NCBI RefSeq assembly: GCF_964642095.1 | Contig: NZ_OZ209244.1 | Location: 1,302,001-1,366,000 of the forward strand | Direction of reading: 5' to 3' | Length of the DNA: 64,000 nt | DNA from: Fretibacterium fastidiosum | Lineage (GTDB): Bacteria; Synergistota; Synergistia; Synergistales; Aminobacteriaceae | Part shown: positions 51,113 to 60,683 of the stretch, one piece after another | Position numbering within the stretch: the first letter of the stretch is position 1 | Layout: each line of letters starts with the position of its first letter | Notes under the pieces: model-generated | What the model was told of the DNA's origin: nothing | Seen by the model: only the letters and a program-made list of their open reading frames with translations | Databases searched by the model: none | Position numbers and translations under genes: made by a program

Positions 51113-52999
51113 TTACCACGCCTCCCGAATCGCCCCGAAGGGACAGTTTTCCATGCAGGCGCCGCATCGGATGCACTTGCCGTCATCGATGAGGTGCGGG
51201 GCCTTCACCACGCCGCTGATGGCGCCGACCGGACAGCTCCGGGCGCATTTCGTGCAGCCCCTGCACTGCGCCGCGTCGATCTCGAAGCGCTTCATCTTCT
51301 GGCAGACTTTGGCCGGACAGCGCTTCTCCGACACGTGGGCCTCGTACTCGTCCCGGAAGTAGCGCAGGGTGGAGGTCACCGGGTTGGCCGCAGTCTTGCC
51401 CAGCCCGCACAGGGCCGTGTTCTTCACGGTGTCCGCCAGCTCCTCCAGCAGGTCCAGGTCCTCCGGCCGGCCCTGGCCCCCCACGATCCGTTCCACGATC
51501 TCAAGCATCCGCTTGGTGCCCTCGCGGCAGGGCACGCACTTGCCGCAGCTCTCCCGCTGGGTGAAGTTCATGAAGAAGCGCGCCACCTCCACCATGCAGG
51601 TGTCCTCGTCCATGACCACGAGGCCGCCCGACCCGATCATGGCCCCGATCCGCTGCAGGCTGTCGAAGTCGAGGGGCAGGTCGAGGTGCTCGTCGAGGCA
51701 CAGGCATCCTCCTGAAGGGCCGCCGATCTGCACGGCCTTGAACTTCTTGCCGTTTCGGATGCCGCCGCCGATGTCGAAGATGATCTTCCGGAGGGTGGTC
51801 CCCATGGGGACCTCGATCAGGCCGGTGTTCACCACGTTTCCGGTGAGGGCGAAGGCCTTGGTGCCGGGGGAGCCCTCCGTGCCGATGCCCCGGAACCAGT
51901 CCGCGCCCTCCTGAACGATCTTCGGGACGTTGGCGTAGGTCTCCACGTTGTTGAGCACCGTGGGCTTCCCGAACAGGCCCTGCTCCACCGTGCGGGGCGG
52001 CTTCACGCGGGGCATGCCGCGGTTGCCCTCGATGGAGGAAGTCAGTGCGGAACCCTCGCCGCAGACGAAGGCCCCCGCTCCCTGGTTGATGTGCAGCTTG
52101 AAGCTGAAGTCCGTTCCCAGGATGCCGTCGCCCAGGAGCCCCGCCTCCGTGGCCCGTTCGATGGCGGTCCGCAGGCGCTTCACCGCCAGAGGGTACTCGG
52201 CCCGCACGTAGATGTACCCCTCGTCGGATCGGGCGGCGTAGGCGGCGATGGTCATGCCCTCGATCATCCGGTAAGGGGCCCCCTCCATGATGGAGCAGTC
52301 CATGAAGGCTCCCGGGTCCCCCTCGTCGCCGTTGCAGACGACGTAGTGCTTGGGAGCCTTCTGACGGAGGACGGACTTCCACTTCTTCCCGGTGGGGAAT
52401 CCGGCCCCGCCGCGGCCCCGGAGGCCGCTGCGGTCGATCTCGTCGCAGACCGCCTCGGGCGTCATGTCGTGGAGCGCCTTGCCCAGCGCCGCGTAGCCTC
52501 CCCTCGCGATGTACTCGTTCAGGTCCACCGCGTCGATCTTTCCGCAGAACTCTAGCACGTTGTGGGTCTGCAGCCTGTAGAAGGGGATCTCGTCCTCCGT
52601 GCGGCAGGTGCCGCCCTCCGCGCGGTAGAGCAGGCGCTCCACCACCTCGTTGCCCTTCAGAGAGCGCTCGAAGATCTCCTGGCAGTCCTCCAGGCTAACC
52701 CTCGTGTAGAGCACGTCGAGCGGCTGAATGTGTAGGAGGGGCCCCATCTCGCAGAAGCCGATGCAGCCGCTCTTCTTCATGCCAAGGTCCCGGTGCCCCG
52801 GCTCGAGCCCCAGTTCCACGGAAACGCTCAGCCCCGCTCCCTCGCAGAGCTCTCTCAGACGGTCGTAGATCTTGAGGGACCCTCCGGCCACGCAGCCCGT
52901 CCCGCAGCAGACGACGACCTTCTTGTCCTGAAGGGCCAGGCCCCTTTCCGCAGCGGCCTGCCGCTCCTTCAGCTCCCGGACGCTCGCGATGCGCGTCAT
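51113..52999 (-). CDS. hydB: Hydrogenase NuoF-like flavin subunit
   Basis: A 628-residue protein. The N-terminal thioredoxin-like [2Fe-2S] domain (VVVCCGTGCVAGGSLKIYD) precedes a NuoF core with the NADH loop GRGGAGFPTGKKW, the FMN motif ICNGDEGDPGAFMD-like segment (VVCNGDEGDPGAFMD), and the [4Fe-4S] motif ESCGKCVPCREGTKRM. A C-terminal 2[4Fe-4S] ferredoxin domain (CRGCTKCARSCPVGAI, CIRCGACMENCPFGAI) ends the chain. The ATG at 52999 overlaps the hydC stop (ATGA). Site of NAD(H) and FMN, passing electrons between HydC and HydA. Confidence 0.93.
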   Translation of the reverse strand: MTRIASVRELKERQAAAERGLALQDKKVVVCCGTGCVAGGSLKIYDRLRELCEGAGLSVSVELGLEPGHRDLGMKKSGCIGFCEMGPLLHIQPLDVLYTRVSLEDCQEIFERSLKGNEVVERLLYRAEGGTCRTEDEIPFYRLQTHNVLEFCGKIDAVDLNEYIARGGYAALGKALHDMTPEAVCDEIDRSGLRGRGGAGFPTGKKWKSVLRQKAPKHYVVCNGDEGDPGAFMDCSIMEGAPYRMIEGMTIAAYAARSDEGYIYVRAEYPLAVKRLRTAIERATEAGLLGDGILGTDFSFKLHINQGAGAFVCGEGSALTSSIEGNRGMPRVKPPRTVEQGLFGKPTVLNNVETYANVPKIVQEGADWFRGIGTEGSPGTKAFALTGNVVNTGLIEVPMGTTLRKIIFDIGGGIRNGKKFKAVQIGGPSGGCLCLDEHLDLPLDFDSLQRIGAMIGSGGLVVMDEDTCMVEVARFFMNFTQRESCGKCVPCREGTKRMLEIVERIVGGQGRPEDLDLLEELADTVKNTALCGLGKTAANPVTSTLRYFRDEYEAHVSEKRCPAKVCQKMKRFEIDAAQCRGCTKCARSCPVGAISGVVKAPHLIDDGKCIRCGACMENCPFGAIREAW

Positions 53000-53487
53000 C
53001 CCGCCCTCGCCTCCTTCCCCCGAATGGACTCCAGAAGCTCCCTGGCCTTGTCCACCGTCATCGTGGGGTGGACCTCGTCGTCCACCACCACCACGGGCCC
53101 CAGCCCGCAGGCTCCAAGGCAGGAGACGATCTCCACCGTGAAGAGCATGTCGTCCGTCGTGCTCTGCGCCGCAGTCAGGCCCAGCTCCTTCCGGATCGCC
53201 CCCAAGATCGTGGCGCCCTTCCGGACGTGGCAGGCCGTCCCGTCGCAACAGCGGATGATGTGCTTCCCCTTCGCGTTCAGGGAGAAGTTCTCGTAGAAGG
53301 TTGCGACGCCGTAGACCTTGGAGATGCTGACGTGCAGGTAGTCCGCGATCATCTCCAACGCCGGACGCGGAAGGTAGTTGTAGAGCGCCTGTACCCCCTG
53401 CATGATGGGTATCAGGTTCGTCTGGTCAGCCGTGTGGCGCAGCAGAATGTCCCGAATGCGTGAAACGTCAACGTCCGTATATCTCAT
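52996..53487 (-). CDS. hydC: Hydrogenase NuoE-like [2Fe-2S] subunit
   Basis: A 163-residue thioredoxin-fold protein with the four cysteines of the NuoE cluster: CDGTACHVRKG and CLGACGLGPVV. The N-terminal helix bundle contains LIPIMQGVQALYNYLPRPAL, typical of HydC/HndA. First gene of the operon. Its ATG lies 106 bases downstream of a strong promoter. It delivers electrons within the bifurcating complex together with HydB. Confidence 0.93.
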   Translation of the reverse strand: MRYTDVDVSRIRDILLRHTADQTNLIPIMQGVQALYNYLPRPALEMIADYLHVSISKVYGVATFYENFSLNAKGKHIIRCCDGTACHVRKGATILGAIRKELGLTAAQSTTDDMLFTVEIVSCLGACGLGPVVVVDDEVHPTMTVDKARELLESIRGKEARAG

Positions 53488-53592
53488 AGAAGCCCCCCCT
53501 TAAGTAAATGAGACAAGACGGAAACAGATGAAAAGAACGCCAGATCCACGCGCCGTTCTCAGCGCGACACAAGACTGGCAATCAGCTATTGT

Positions 53593-53621
53593 ATTATAAA
53601 GACAAGTGAAATAATTTGCAA
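53593..53621 (-). promoter_or_regulatory. Promoter of hydCBA (TTGCAA-17-TATAAT)
   Basis: On the minus strand TTGCAA (53616-53621) and a perfect TATAAT (53593-53598) are spaced by exactly 17 bases. It lies about 106 bases upstream of the hydC start in an AT-rich stretch. High constitutive transcription is expected. Confidence 0.85.
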
Positions 53622-53775
53622 GACGCCTGGAGGGGTGGTATCGTTGTTCTTGCGATAACGTCATTCTACAGGCGAGAAGCTGTCATGGTGCGAAAGGCAC
53701 TGAAGCGCGTGAGGGGCGGGCGACGGTTGCGGCGATTTTTGAAGGAGGCAGGCGTCAAAGCATGGCTCTGAACGC

Positions 53776-54858
53776 TCATTCGCGAAGGCCAGTTCCATCG
53801 TAAAGCAGCAGCACGTCGCGCGGTGCCACCCCCAACGCATGGGGAAGAAAGCCTGGTCTTCTGTCCTTAGGCAGACGCTGCCACAGGGGTTCGCTGTCAG
53901 GAGACTGTCCCTCAAAACGAAACTCCAAAACCCACTCGAAGGGCTCCTCCATTTCGCCTGTAAAGCGCACCCTGCGCCTGTTTTCCATGCAGTCGGCGCT
54001 GAAGTAGTGCGCGCGGATTCCCACAGCGGTAAGGCCGTCGCGCACAGGAGCCTCCGTCGTGAAGCGGACTCCCCAGTCCGGAACTTCGACCTCGCGCTCT
54101 CCAACCCGGCAGGCCGGCGCCACGTTCTTGCATCCGGATAAGACGGCAGCCGGTACGCTCCCCGGGTCCGCAAAGAAGTCCTTCGTGTCCTTCATTGCCA
54201 ACAGCCTCCCGTCGTCAATCACGGCAACGCGGGAACACATTCTGGATACTTCGTTCCTGTCGTGAGTTACCATAAGGACGCCGCGGCCGTAACCCTTCAG
54301 CACATCCCGCAGCTGTATCTCAAGCCTCAGCCGCAGGTAACTGTCCAGCGCTGAGAACGGTTCGTCCAGCATGAGAAGCTTGGGTCGGTTGACAAGAATG
54401 CGCGCCAACGCAACCCGCTGCGCCTGGCCCCCGGACAACTGGCTGGGACGGCGACCTGCCAGACTCGTCAACTGAAGCATATCGAGAGCCTCTGCCGCTT
54501 TCTCCTCACGCTTTTTTCTGTCCCGCTCCCAGCGCAGACCGCAAAGCACATTCTGACGCACGGTCATATTGGGGAACAGTGCATAATTTTGAAACAAATA
54601 GCCAACCCGCCTCTTTTGCGGCGGAAGGTTGATCCGCAATTCAGAGTTGAACAGAACCGTTTCATCCAGAACAATGAGGCCCTTGTCGGGTTTTTCTATG
54701 CCGGCGATGCACTTGAGCGTCATGCTCTTGCCAGAGCCGGACGCGCCCAGAAGCCCAACGATCTCGTCCCCGCTCTCAAAGGATGATTTCAGGTGAAAAC
54801 CGTCCAGTTCTTTTTCAATATCAACTAGAAGACTCACGTCGCTACTCCTCTTCCTCAC
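53776..54858 (-). CDS. modC: Molybdate ABC transporter ATP-binding protein
   Basis: A 360-residue ABC ATPase. It has Walker A GASGSGKS (about residues 38-45), Q-loop FQNYALFP, signature LSGGQAQRVALAR, Walker B KLLMLDEPFSALD and the H-loop THDRNEV. From about residue 240 a regulatory TOBE-like domain binds the oxyanion. Transports molybdate with ModA and ModB. It is the last gene of the long molybdenum cluster. The 150 bases after its stop, up to the hyd promoter, show no gene. Confidence 0.93.
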   Translation of the reverse strand: MRKRSSDVSLLVDIEKELDGFHLKSSFESGDEIVGLLGASGSGKSMTLKCIAGIEKPDKGLIVLDETVLFNSELRINLPPQKRRVGYLFQNYALFPNMTVRQNVLCGLRWERDRKKREEKAAEALDMLQLTSLAGRRPSQLSGGQAQRVALARILVNRPKLLMLDEPFSALDSYLRLRLEIQLRDVLKGYGRGVLMVTHDRNEVSRMCSRVAVIDDGRLLAMKDTKDFFADPGSVPAAVLSGCKNVAPACRVGEREVEVPDWGVRFTTEAPVRDGLTAVGIRAHYFSADCMENRRRVRFTGEMEEPFEWVLEFRFEGQSPDSEPLWQRLPKDRRPGFLPHALGVAPRDVLLLYDGTGLRE

Positions 54859-54864
54859 GCGCTT

Positions 54865-55566
54865 TCATATTTGCCTGGTGCGGGAGCGCGAAGCGCCCCC
54901 GCACCAGGCTACCCGTCTCTGCCGATCCTCAAGCATATTGACGGCCAAAAGCACGACGGCGCTGATAGCCAGATTGATCAGTACCCATATCAGCGCGCCC
55001 CGTTCGTCGTTTGTCCGCCAGAGCTGGTACACCGTGGTTGAGATAGTGGCCGTCCGGCCAGGCGTGTAGCCGATGAGCATGCTTGTGGCTCCGTATTCGC
55101 CCAGCGCTCTGGCAAAGGCCAGCACGGAGCCGGCTATTATTCCCTGCCGGCAGGCCGGCATACGGATGCGCCAGAAGATGTAGGTATCGGACAAGCCAAG
55201 AGTCTGGCCCGAATAGGCCAGGTTCATGTCGAAGCTCTCAAAGGCGCCCCGAGCCGTCCGGTACATCAACGGAAAGGCCACAACCGTCGCAGCCAGCACA
55301 CCGCCGTACCACGTCATGACAAATTTAATCCCGTACTGCAGCAGAAACCGCCCCAGCGGGCGCCTTACCCCAAATATCAAAATGAGGAAATAGCCGCAGA
55401 CGGTGGGCGGCAGGACGAGGGGCAACGTCAGCGCGACGTCCAGGAAACCCTTCACCGTCTTGGGCAGCCGCGCTGTGTAATACGCGGCAAATATTCCGGA
55501 GAAGAATACGAGGACGCTGCTTATGGCGGCTATGCACAGCGAGTTCCAGAGCGGGAACCAGTCCAT
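54865..55566 (-). CDS. modB: Molybdate ABC transporter permease
   Basis: A 233-residue inner-membrane permease with five to six helices. The EAA loop (ALGEYGATSMLIGYTPGRT) that docks on ModC is present, and LPLVLPPTVCGYFLILIFG is the typical ModB start region. Seven bases separate it from modA and six from modC, so all three are cotranslated. Confidence 0.94.
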   Translation of the reverse strand: MDWFPLWNSLCIAAISSVLVFFSGIFAAYYTARLPKTVKGFLDVALTLPLVLPPTVCGYFLILIFGVRRPLGRFLLQYGIKFVMTWYGGVLAATVVAFPLMYRTARGAFESFDMNLAYSGQTLGLSDTYIFWRIRMPACRQGIIAGSVLAFARALGEYGATSMLIGYTPGRTATISTTVYQLWRTNDERGALIWVLINLAISAVVLLAVNMLEDRQRRVAWCGGASRSRTRQI

Positions 55567-55572
55567 GCCGGC

Positions 55573-56424
55573 TTACGAATTTTGAATCGTCGTGAACCCT
55601 ACGCCTGTAAATACGGAGGAGGCTGCATCGCCGGTCAGATACTTCAGGAAGTCCTTTGCCGCGTCCATATGACGGCTGTTCTTCATGATCGCAGCCGGAT
55701 AAATGACCTGACCGCACATTTCAGGCGTGGCGCTGTCCACAACGGTCAGGCCGGCGCTGAAAGCGTCCGTGGCATAGATGACGCCGCAGTCCACGCTGCC
55801 TTCTGCCACCTGTGTCGTGACCTCTTTCACGTTGGTGCCGTAGGTGATTTTGCCATCCGAGGCCAGCTTAGCCTCGTCCAGCTTGAAGTGGGCCAGGATC
55901 TTCTGCGTGTACTGTCCAACCGGGACGTCGCTGTTGCCCATGGCAAGCAGGACGTTGCCGTCGGTCAGGAGCTTCGCCAGCTGTTCAAAACTCGTGATGT
56001 TTTTGGGATTTCCCTCTGGCACGGCCAGCGTCACTTTGTTCTCCAGCAGGTTGAACCGCGTCCCATCCGCAACGAAGTCAAGGCCGTCGGGGTTGGCCTC
56101 CTTCCCTGCGGCGGCGTCCAGTTGGTTCATCTGCTTCGGGGCGGCGGAAATGAAGATATCGCAGGCTGCGCCTTCTTGAATCTGGGTCTTGAGCGTTCCG
56201 GACGAGTCAAAATTGTAGACGAGGTTCACGTCAGGGTGCATGGCCTCGTAGAATTCTTTAATCTTTGTCATCGTCTCGGTCATTGAAGCGGCAGCGAAGA
56301 CGATAAGCTCCGTCTTCGCTCCACTCTCCGCCGCGCTGGCCTTAGTCGCTGCAAGAGTGCTCGTGAGCAGCAGAAATACCGCCGTCAGTGTTTTGAAATT
56401 CATTTGTTTCACCCAGTCTTTCAT
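55573..56424 (-). CDS. modA: Molybdate-binding periplasmic protein
   Basis: A 283-residue binding protein with a Sec signal (FKTLTAVFLLLTSTLAATKASA). The mature part begins with ELIVFAAASMTETM, the first oxyanion-binding loop, and has NFDSSGTLKTQIQEGAACDIF and the hinge VPVGQYTQKIL. An inner ATG (56403, MNFKTL) would give a more standard signal peptide; the outer ATG has AAAGGA upstream. First gene of the mod trio. About 100 bases separate it from xdhC, including a four-codon frame with an AGGAGG site that may be a relic. Confidence 0.94.
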   Translation of the reverse strand: MKDWVKQMNFKTLTAVFLLLTSTLAATKASAAESGAKTELIVFAAASMTETMTKIKEFYEAMHPDVNLVYNFDSSGTLKTQIQEGAACDIFISAAPKQMNQLDAAAGKEANPDGLDFVADGTRFNLLENKVTLAVPEGNPKNITSFEQLAKLLTDGNVLLAMGNSDVPVGQYTQKILAHFKLDEAKLASDGKITYGTNVKEVTTQVAEGSVDCGVIYATDAFSAGLTVVDSATPEMCGQVIYPAAIMKNSRHMDAAKDFLKYLTGDAASSVFTGVGFTTIQNS

Positions 56425-56527
56425 AATTTCATAAAGTCCTTTGAGCCTTGATTCACGCGCTTTTCTCAGCTGAATTTCATTGCCTCGCCTCCTTTCAACC
56501 AGTCCTTTGAGGTAGCCGAACCGGGCC

Positions 56528-57565
56528 TTAAACGGCTTCCACCCACACGTCGAGCGTGCCGCCGCAGACCTCGCCTTCCCGCGCGGCTTCGTCCGCCGTC
56601 AGGTCCGCATGGACTAAAACGGGCTCAGGGTCATTCTCTTCAAGCATCGCTGTTGCGCACTGAGTTACCCAGGCCTCCGTGCAGCCGCCGCCAATGGTTC
56701 CAACGGTTTTTCCCTCGACGTTACAGAGCATCTTGGCGCCAACGTCCCTTGGGGCGGCACCGTTCTTCATCACAATGGTGCACAGCGCCTTTGGGTCCGG
56801 CAAGGGGTTGTGAACCTTCCCCAGAATGTCCCGCAGGATGTTTGGCGGGTACGTCACGTTCTTTTTTTCGTTCTTGACTTGGATGATCTCTGCCATAATG
56901 GAAACGGCTATCTCCTCAGGTGTTTCGGCATGGATGGCGAGGCCTATAGGCGCGTGCAGGCCTGTCACGTCGCGGCCTTCCCTGGCGAGCGCCTCCTTCA
57001 CAATCTGCACCCTTCGGTTTGAACCCATCATGCCGAGGTAGGCGTAAGGCTTTTCAAGGATGGCGCGCAGACACTCGCCGTCACACTGGTGACCACGAGT
57101 GACAATCACAAAATACGAGTCCTGTCCGCCCCGTATCTTCTCCAGAGCCTCATGAAATGGCGAGCAGAGCACTGAATCGGCCCCTGCGGCCTCAGCATTT
57201 TTCGCAAATTGGGCGCGGTCGTCGATAACGGTTGTGCGGAAGTTCAGCATCTTCCCAATACGTATGACTGGCATGGACACATGTCCCGCCCCGCAGACGA
57301 TCAACTCCTTTTCGTGTCCTATCAGCTCCCCGTAGACCGACGAGCCGGCCAGGTCAAAGACGCCCGTTTCGCGGCACGCCGTAAGGTCCGCCGCATGGGC
57401 TGTCAAAAAGCCGTCGTCATTGGAAAAATATTTCGCCGCCCCCCCTGAGAACAGGGCCTTCTCGCCGTATCCCTCGCCCTCGATCACCGTAAAGGCCACG
57501 TTTTCTGCGTTGGAATTGAGTTCGTCCAGAGCTTCAAAAAATCCCATGGTCCCGGCGTTCAGCAT
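56528..57565 (-). CDS. XdhC/CoxI-family maturation protein
   Basis: A 345-residue protein. The part with the XdhC Rossmann fold comes first (residues about 85-230: ELIVCGAGHVSMPVIRIGKM, YFVIVTRGHQCDGECLRAI, YLGMMGSNRRVQ). The CoxI/XdhC N-terminal-type domain comes last (about 250-345: CTIVMKNGAAPRDVGAKML, GTIGGGCTEAWVTQ). This is the reverse of the common order. XdhC-like proteins insert sulfurated molybdenum cofactor into molybdenum hydroxylases. It overlaps by position with the neighbouring moeA-like gene (one base apart), in a cluster with yqeB and yqeC, so a role in selenium-dependent molybdenum hydroxylase assembly is likely. Confidence 0.86.
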   Translation of the reverse strand: MLNAGTMGFFEALDELNSNAENVAFTVIEGEGYGEKALFSGGAAKYFSNDDGFLTAHAADLTACRETGVFDLAGSSVYGELIGHEKELIVCGAGHVSMPVIRIGKMLNFRTTVIDDRAQFAKNAEAAGADSVLCSPFHEALEKIRGGQDSYFVIVTRGHQCDGECLRAILEKPYAYLGMMGSNRRVQIVKEALAREGRDVTGLHAPIGLAIHAETPEEIAVSIMAEIIQVKNEKKNVTYPPNILRDILGKVHNPLPDPKALCTIVMKNGAAPRDVGAKMLCNVEGKTVGTIGGGCTEAWVTQCATAMLEENDPEPVLVHADLTADEAAREGEVCGGTLDVWVEAV

Positions 57566-58579
57566 TTACTTTCCAAATCCGCAATTCGGGAAGACGCAGA
57601 CACTGCAGCCCAGGCAAAGACCACCCTCGCCGAGAGAATCTATCTCATCACTCGTCACAGGGTCATTGGCCATGAGGCGTGGCAGAATCAGATCGAAAAT
57701 CGTGCGTTTTGCGTACATCACACAGCCAGGCAGCCCTACGATGGGGACGTTCCCCTTATAGGCCAGCATGAACATGGCTCCCGGCAGCACTGGCGCTCCG
57801 TACGAAATCACGTGATCCGAAGCGGTGCGGATCGCCAAAGGGGTCCTGTCGTCCGGATCCACGCTCATCCCCCCGGTGCAGAGCACCATGTCCGCGCCGG
57901 CCTCCAGGAATTCGCGAATAAAGCCGGTCTCTGCGTCCACATCGTCGCCCGAAAGCCGCTGGCCTATGACGATTCCTCCATATTCCTCGACCTTTTGTAT
58001 AACGACCGGCGTGAATTTGTCCTCTATCCGGTGGTTATAAATCTCGCTTCCTGTCGTAACAATGCCGACTCTCTTCGCAGTGAACGGCAAAACGTTGAGA
58101 ATTGCGCCTCCCGCTTCCCGCCGCGCTTTCCCCATCTTCGCACGCTCGATGACCAGGGGAATGATCCTCATGCCCGCCAACTTGTCGCCGGCCTTCACAG
58201 GGAAGTTTCCGTGACGTGCTGCGATCATCATCTCGCCCTGGGAGTTCACGATATTCAGGCGTTTTTTATCCACCTTGAGGAGCCCGTCGATATCGGCTAT
58301 GGCTTCTATCTTCCCTTCGCTTATTTCCCCCTGGTGCATATACCTGCCCCGGCAGATGTCGTAGAGAACCTCCGCAGCCTCGTTCTCGTGCATCATGCCC
58401 TCGTCCATCTCCCAGATGTAAATATTCTCCTTGCCCACGTCCAGCAGTACGGGAATGTCCTCCTCACGGATGATATGGCCCTTGCGGAACACCGGCCCTT
58501 TAAAGAGGCCCGGTATGATCTGAGTGACGTCATGGCAGAGAACCTGACCAACGGCATCCTCTGTTTTCAGCAGCTTCAT
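57566..58579 (-). CDS. MoeA/CinA-like molybdopterin-binding protein with cysteine-rich tail
   Basis: A 337-residue protein. Residues about 165-300 are the molybdopterin-binding (MoCF) domain with VGIVTTGSEIYNHRIEDKFT, SGDDVDAETGFIREFL, CTGGMSVDPDDRTP and VGLPGCVMYAKRTIFD. The N-terminal part resembles the shorter archaeal and clostridial type of MoeA. The C-terminus is unusual: CLGCSVCVFPNCGFGK, four cysteines within 16 residues, possibly a metal site. It lies between xdhC and the yqeC-mocA fusion, so it most likely serves the same hydroxylase pathway. Confidence 0.82.
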   Translation of the reverse strand: MKLLKTEDAVGQVLCHDVTQIIPGLFKGPVFRKGHIIREEDIPVLLDVGKENIYIWEMDEGMMHENEAAEVLYDICRGRYMHQGEISEGKIEAIADIDGLLKVDKKRLNIVNSQGEMMIAARHGNFPVKAGDKLAGMRIIPLVIERAKMGKARREAGGAILNVLPFTAKRVGIVTTGSEIYNHRIEDKFTPVVIQKVEEYGGIVIGQRLSGDDVDAETGFIREFLEAGADMVLCTGGMSVDPDDRTPLAIRTASDHVISYGAPVLPGAMFMLAYKGNVPIVGLPGCVMYAKRTIFDLILPRLMANDPVTSDEIDSLGEGGLCLGCSVCVFPNCGFGK

Positions 58580-58603
58580 GAGCTCAATCTCCTAAAAAGT
58601 AGG

Positions 58604-59881
58604 CTAAAGAGGGTTTGGGGGAGGTAGTTCCCCGTTCAAAATTAAATGCCGCAGGTCGTCCGGTCTGTCAACGTCAAGGAGTTTCTCCGGGCTTACGACA
58701 TAGTAATATGCCATCCATGGGCGTTTCTTTATCAACCTCATCGCCCCCGCATCTCCAGACAATCGCATGAGGTCATTGTAGCACACCCTTGCAAAGATTC
58801 CAGGGTTGGCAGGATGGTCCGAAAAAGCGCACCCAAAGGGTCTGCCGGAACAAAGAAACTCCCGCACCAACCTTGCTGTGTCCGCCGCAGGGAAGTTTGG
58901 CTGATCCCCTGCCATAAAGAGCACGGCGTCGCACCCCGTCGCTTGCGCCGCTGCTGTCCCCCATCGGATGGAGCCAGCGACGCCCTCGGAACGCTCCGGG
59001 TTGGGGACGAGTTTGACGTTATCGCGCTCGTCACTGCTTAAACGTTCCTCGAGGCCGTTCCCCTCCGTCAAAAAAATCATGGATTCGATCCCGTTTTCCT
59101 TCAGCAAGCTGTCTCCTGCGCCAATGAGCGACGCCAGCCCGTGGCGAAAGAGTTCCTTTCCCAAGAAGGGATAAAGAAGTTTATTCCCGTTGGATGCGGG
59201 AACGCAGAGCGCCTTCGCGCTGCAAGGGCCGCCGAAACGCTGAGAGAAGCCAGATGTCATGAGAATCAGCGCAACGCGCTTGCCGACTTGGGCAGGCATG
59301 CCGGAGGGGGCCGACAAAAAATTATTCCGCACGTACGTTATCGGGACGTTACGGAATTTTTCGGACGTCGACAGCGGCGCCAGGTAATAGGTATGCGCAA
59401 TAAAATCGATCATGGCGGTCGTCACCGGGCTGACGGCGGTGAGACCAGGAAACTCCGCCCTCATTTTGTCAACGTCACTAAGGCTCAGGTGCTGGCACAC
59501 CTCTCCGATGGGGCGGCCAATGCTGTGGAACCCCATGATGACGACAATTTCACCGGCCTCTTGGGGAATGACTGGTTCATGCGCCCCAGGAATCTTAATG
59601 GGGTGATGGCGTGACCCGTCCGCCTCAACGAACACGGCGTCGAACTCACGGCACAACCGCACGAGCTCCGCTCTGCCTGGATATGCCAGCTTTTCGCCCT
59701 CCGGTATGCCGCGATAAACGACATCCCCCATGCCCGGTCTGTTCAGCCTGTCAGGCATGTTATAGATGTGGGTCGTGGTCGTGATGCACACGTTCATTCC
59801 GGCTCTGGCTGATTCTTCCGCTCGCTTTTCGATGTATGAGCTCTTGCCTCCTGCGCCGACGACGGCGGTCATGACTGCCAT
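58604..59881 (-). CDS. YqeC-MocA fusion (selenium-dependent molybdenum hydroxylase maturation)
   Basis: A 425-residue two-domain protein. Residues 1 to about 215 match YqeC: VVGAGGKSSYIEKRAEE (P-loop with SS for the usual TT), NVCITTTTHIYNM and VFVEADGSRHHPIK. Residues about 225-425 are an NTP-transferase of the MobA/MocA type: LILMTSGFSQRFGG, VLFMAGDQPNFPAAD, GDAGAMRLIKK; such enzymes attach CMP to the cofactor to make molybdopterin cytosine dinucleotide. In many genomes these are separate, adjacent genes. I chose the ATG at 59881, five bases after the yqeB stop. Confidence 0.85.
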   Translation of the reverse strand: MAVMTAVVGAGGKSSYIEKRAEESARAGMNVCITTTTHIYNMPDRLNRPGMGDVVYRGIPEGEKLAYPGRAELVRLCREFDAVFVEADGSRHHPIKIPGAHEPVIPQEAGEIVVIMGFHSIGRPIGEVCQHLSLSDVDKMRAEFPGLTAVSPVTTAMIDFIAHTYYLAPLSTSEKFRNVPITYVRNNFLSAPSGMPAQVGKRVALILMTSGFSQRFGGPCSAKALCVPASNGNKLLYPFLGKELFRHGLASLIGAGDSLLKENGIESMIFLTEGNGLEERLSSDERDNVKLVPNPERSEGVAGSIRWGTAAAQATGCDAVLFMAGDQPNFPAADTARLVREFLCSGRPFGCAFSDHPANPGIFARVCYNDLMRLSGDAGAMRLIKKRPWMAYYYVVSPEKLLDVDRPDDLRHLILNGELPPPNPL

Positions 59882-59885
59882 AGCA

Positions 59886-60683
59886 TCAACAGGACGTGCC
59901 GCGAAGGTGCAGCAGCGCCTCCAGGACGCCGCCGCCGACGGCCAACGACTTATCCGATACGCGGAAGCAGTCGGCCGTCGCCCCCCTGGGGTCGACATCG
60001 CCGGCCTTCATGTCTTTTTTTACGCGCGTTCCGGGGGCCAGCATTCCGCGCAGCATTCCATCTATCGCACAGATCATCGGATTCCCCTCCACCTCGGCGG
60101 CAACCTCCCCTGCGCGCACAAGATCGCCTATCTGGCGGCGGGGAAGGATGACGCCGTCGCAGGGGGCCCGCAGCACCCGTTCCGCCGCATAGCCCATAAC
60201 AGTGCCCGGTACGCCGGTGTTGGGAAGCGCAGCCGCGCCAGGCTCGTAAAACGCTCTGCCCAGAGTGTGGCCGCGCTTTGTTTCCACGACAGCATGACAG
60301 TCTGCCCCCACAGTAAACCCGGGGCCTACGCCGATGACAATTGGAGCGTCCGTAATGCGGGTGCCGCAGTTTTTCTTGGCGATAATGGCGTCAATCACTG
60401 CGTCAGGGGCCAGTTCTTTTATGACGCTTCCGTCGGGGCAGACCATGACCGCTGCGTTGCCCTGGCTGGCTATGGCACGGGCCCGTTCGGCGTCAGGGGC
60501 GCAGAAAGCGTGAATATCCTCTACCGATGTCTCCCCCAAGCGGATCGCCTCGCAGAAGCTGACCGTTCGCCGTACGGCTGTAGGGTGATCTGTGTCCAAC
60601 ATGACGACCTCCATATGAGCGCGGATCAGACGCATGGCGACGCCCGTGGCGAGATCGCCAGCTCCGCGGATCACGGTGAGCAT
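59886..60683 (-). CDS. yqeB: YqeB, selenium-dependent molybdenum hydroxylase system protein
   Basis: A 265-residue protein that begins TVIRGAGDLATGVAMRLIRA and has VEDIHAFCAPD, PIVIGVGPGFTVGADCHAVV and CDGVILPRRQIGDLV, the conserved blocks of the EF2563/YqeB family. YqeB is a known marker for labile-selenium molybdenum hydroxylases; its exact reaction is not defined. Its ATG overlaps the stop of the mogA-MOSC gene by one base. Part of the single minus-strand transcript. Confidence 0.9.
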   Translation of the reverse strand: MLTVIRGAGDLATGVAMRLIRAHMEVVMLDTDHPTAVRRTVSFCEAIRLGETSVEDIHAFCAPDAERARAIASQGNAAVMVCPDGSVIKELAPDAVIDAIIAKKNCGTRITDAPIVIGVGPGFTVGADCHAVVETKRGHTLGRAFYEPGAAALPNTGVPGTVMGYAAERVLRAPCDGVILPRRQIGDLVRAGEVAAEVEGNPMICAIDGMLRGMLAPGTRVKKDMKAGDVDPRGATADCFRVSDKSLAVGGGVLEALLHLRGTSC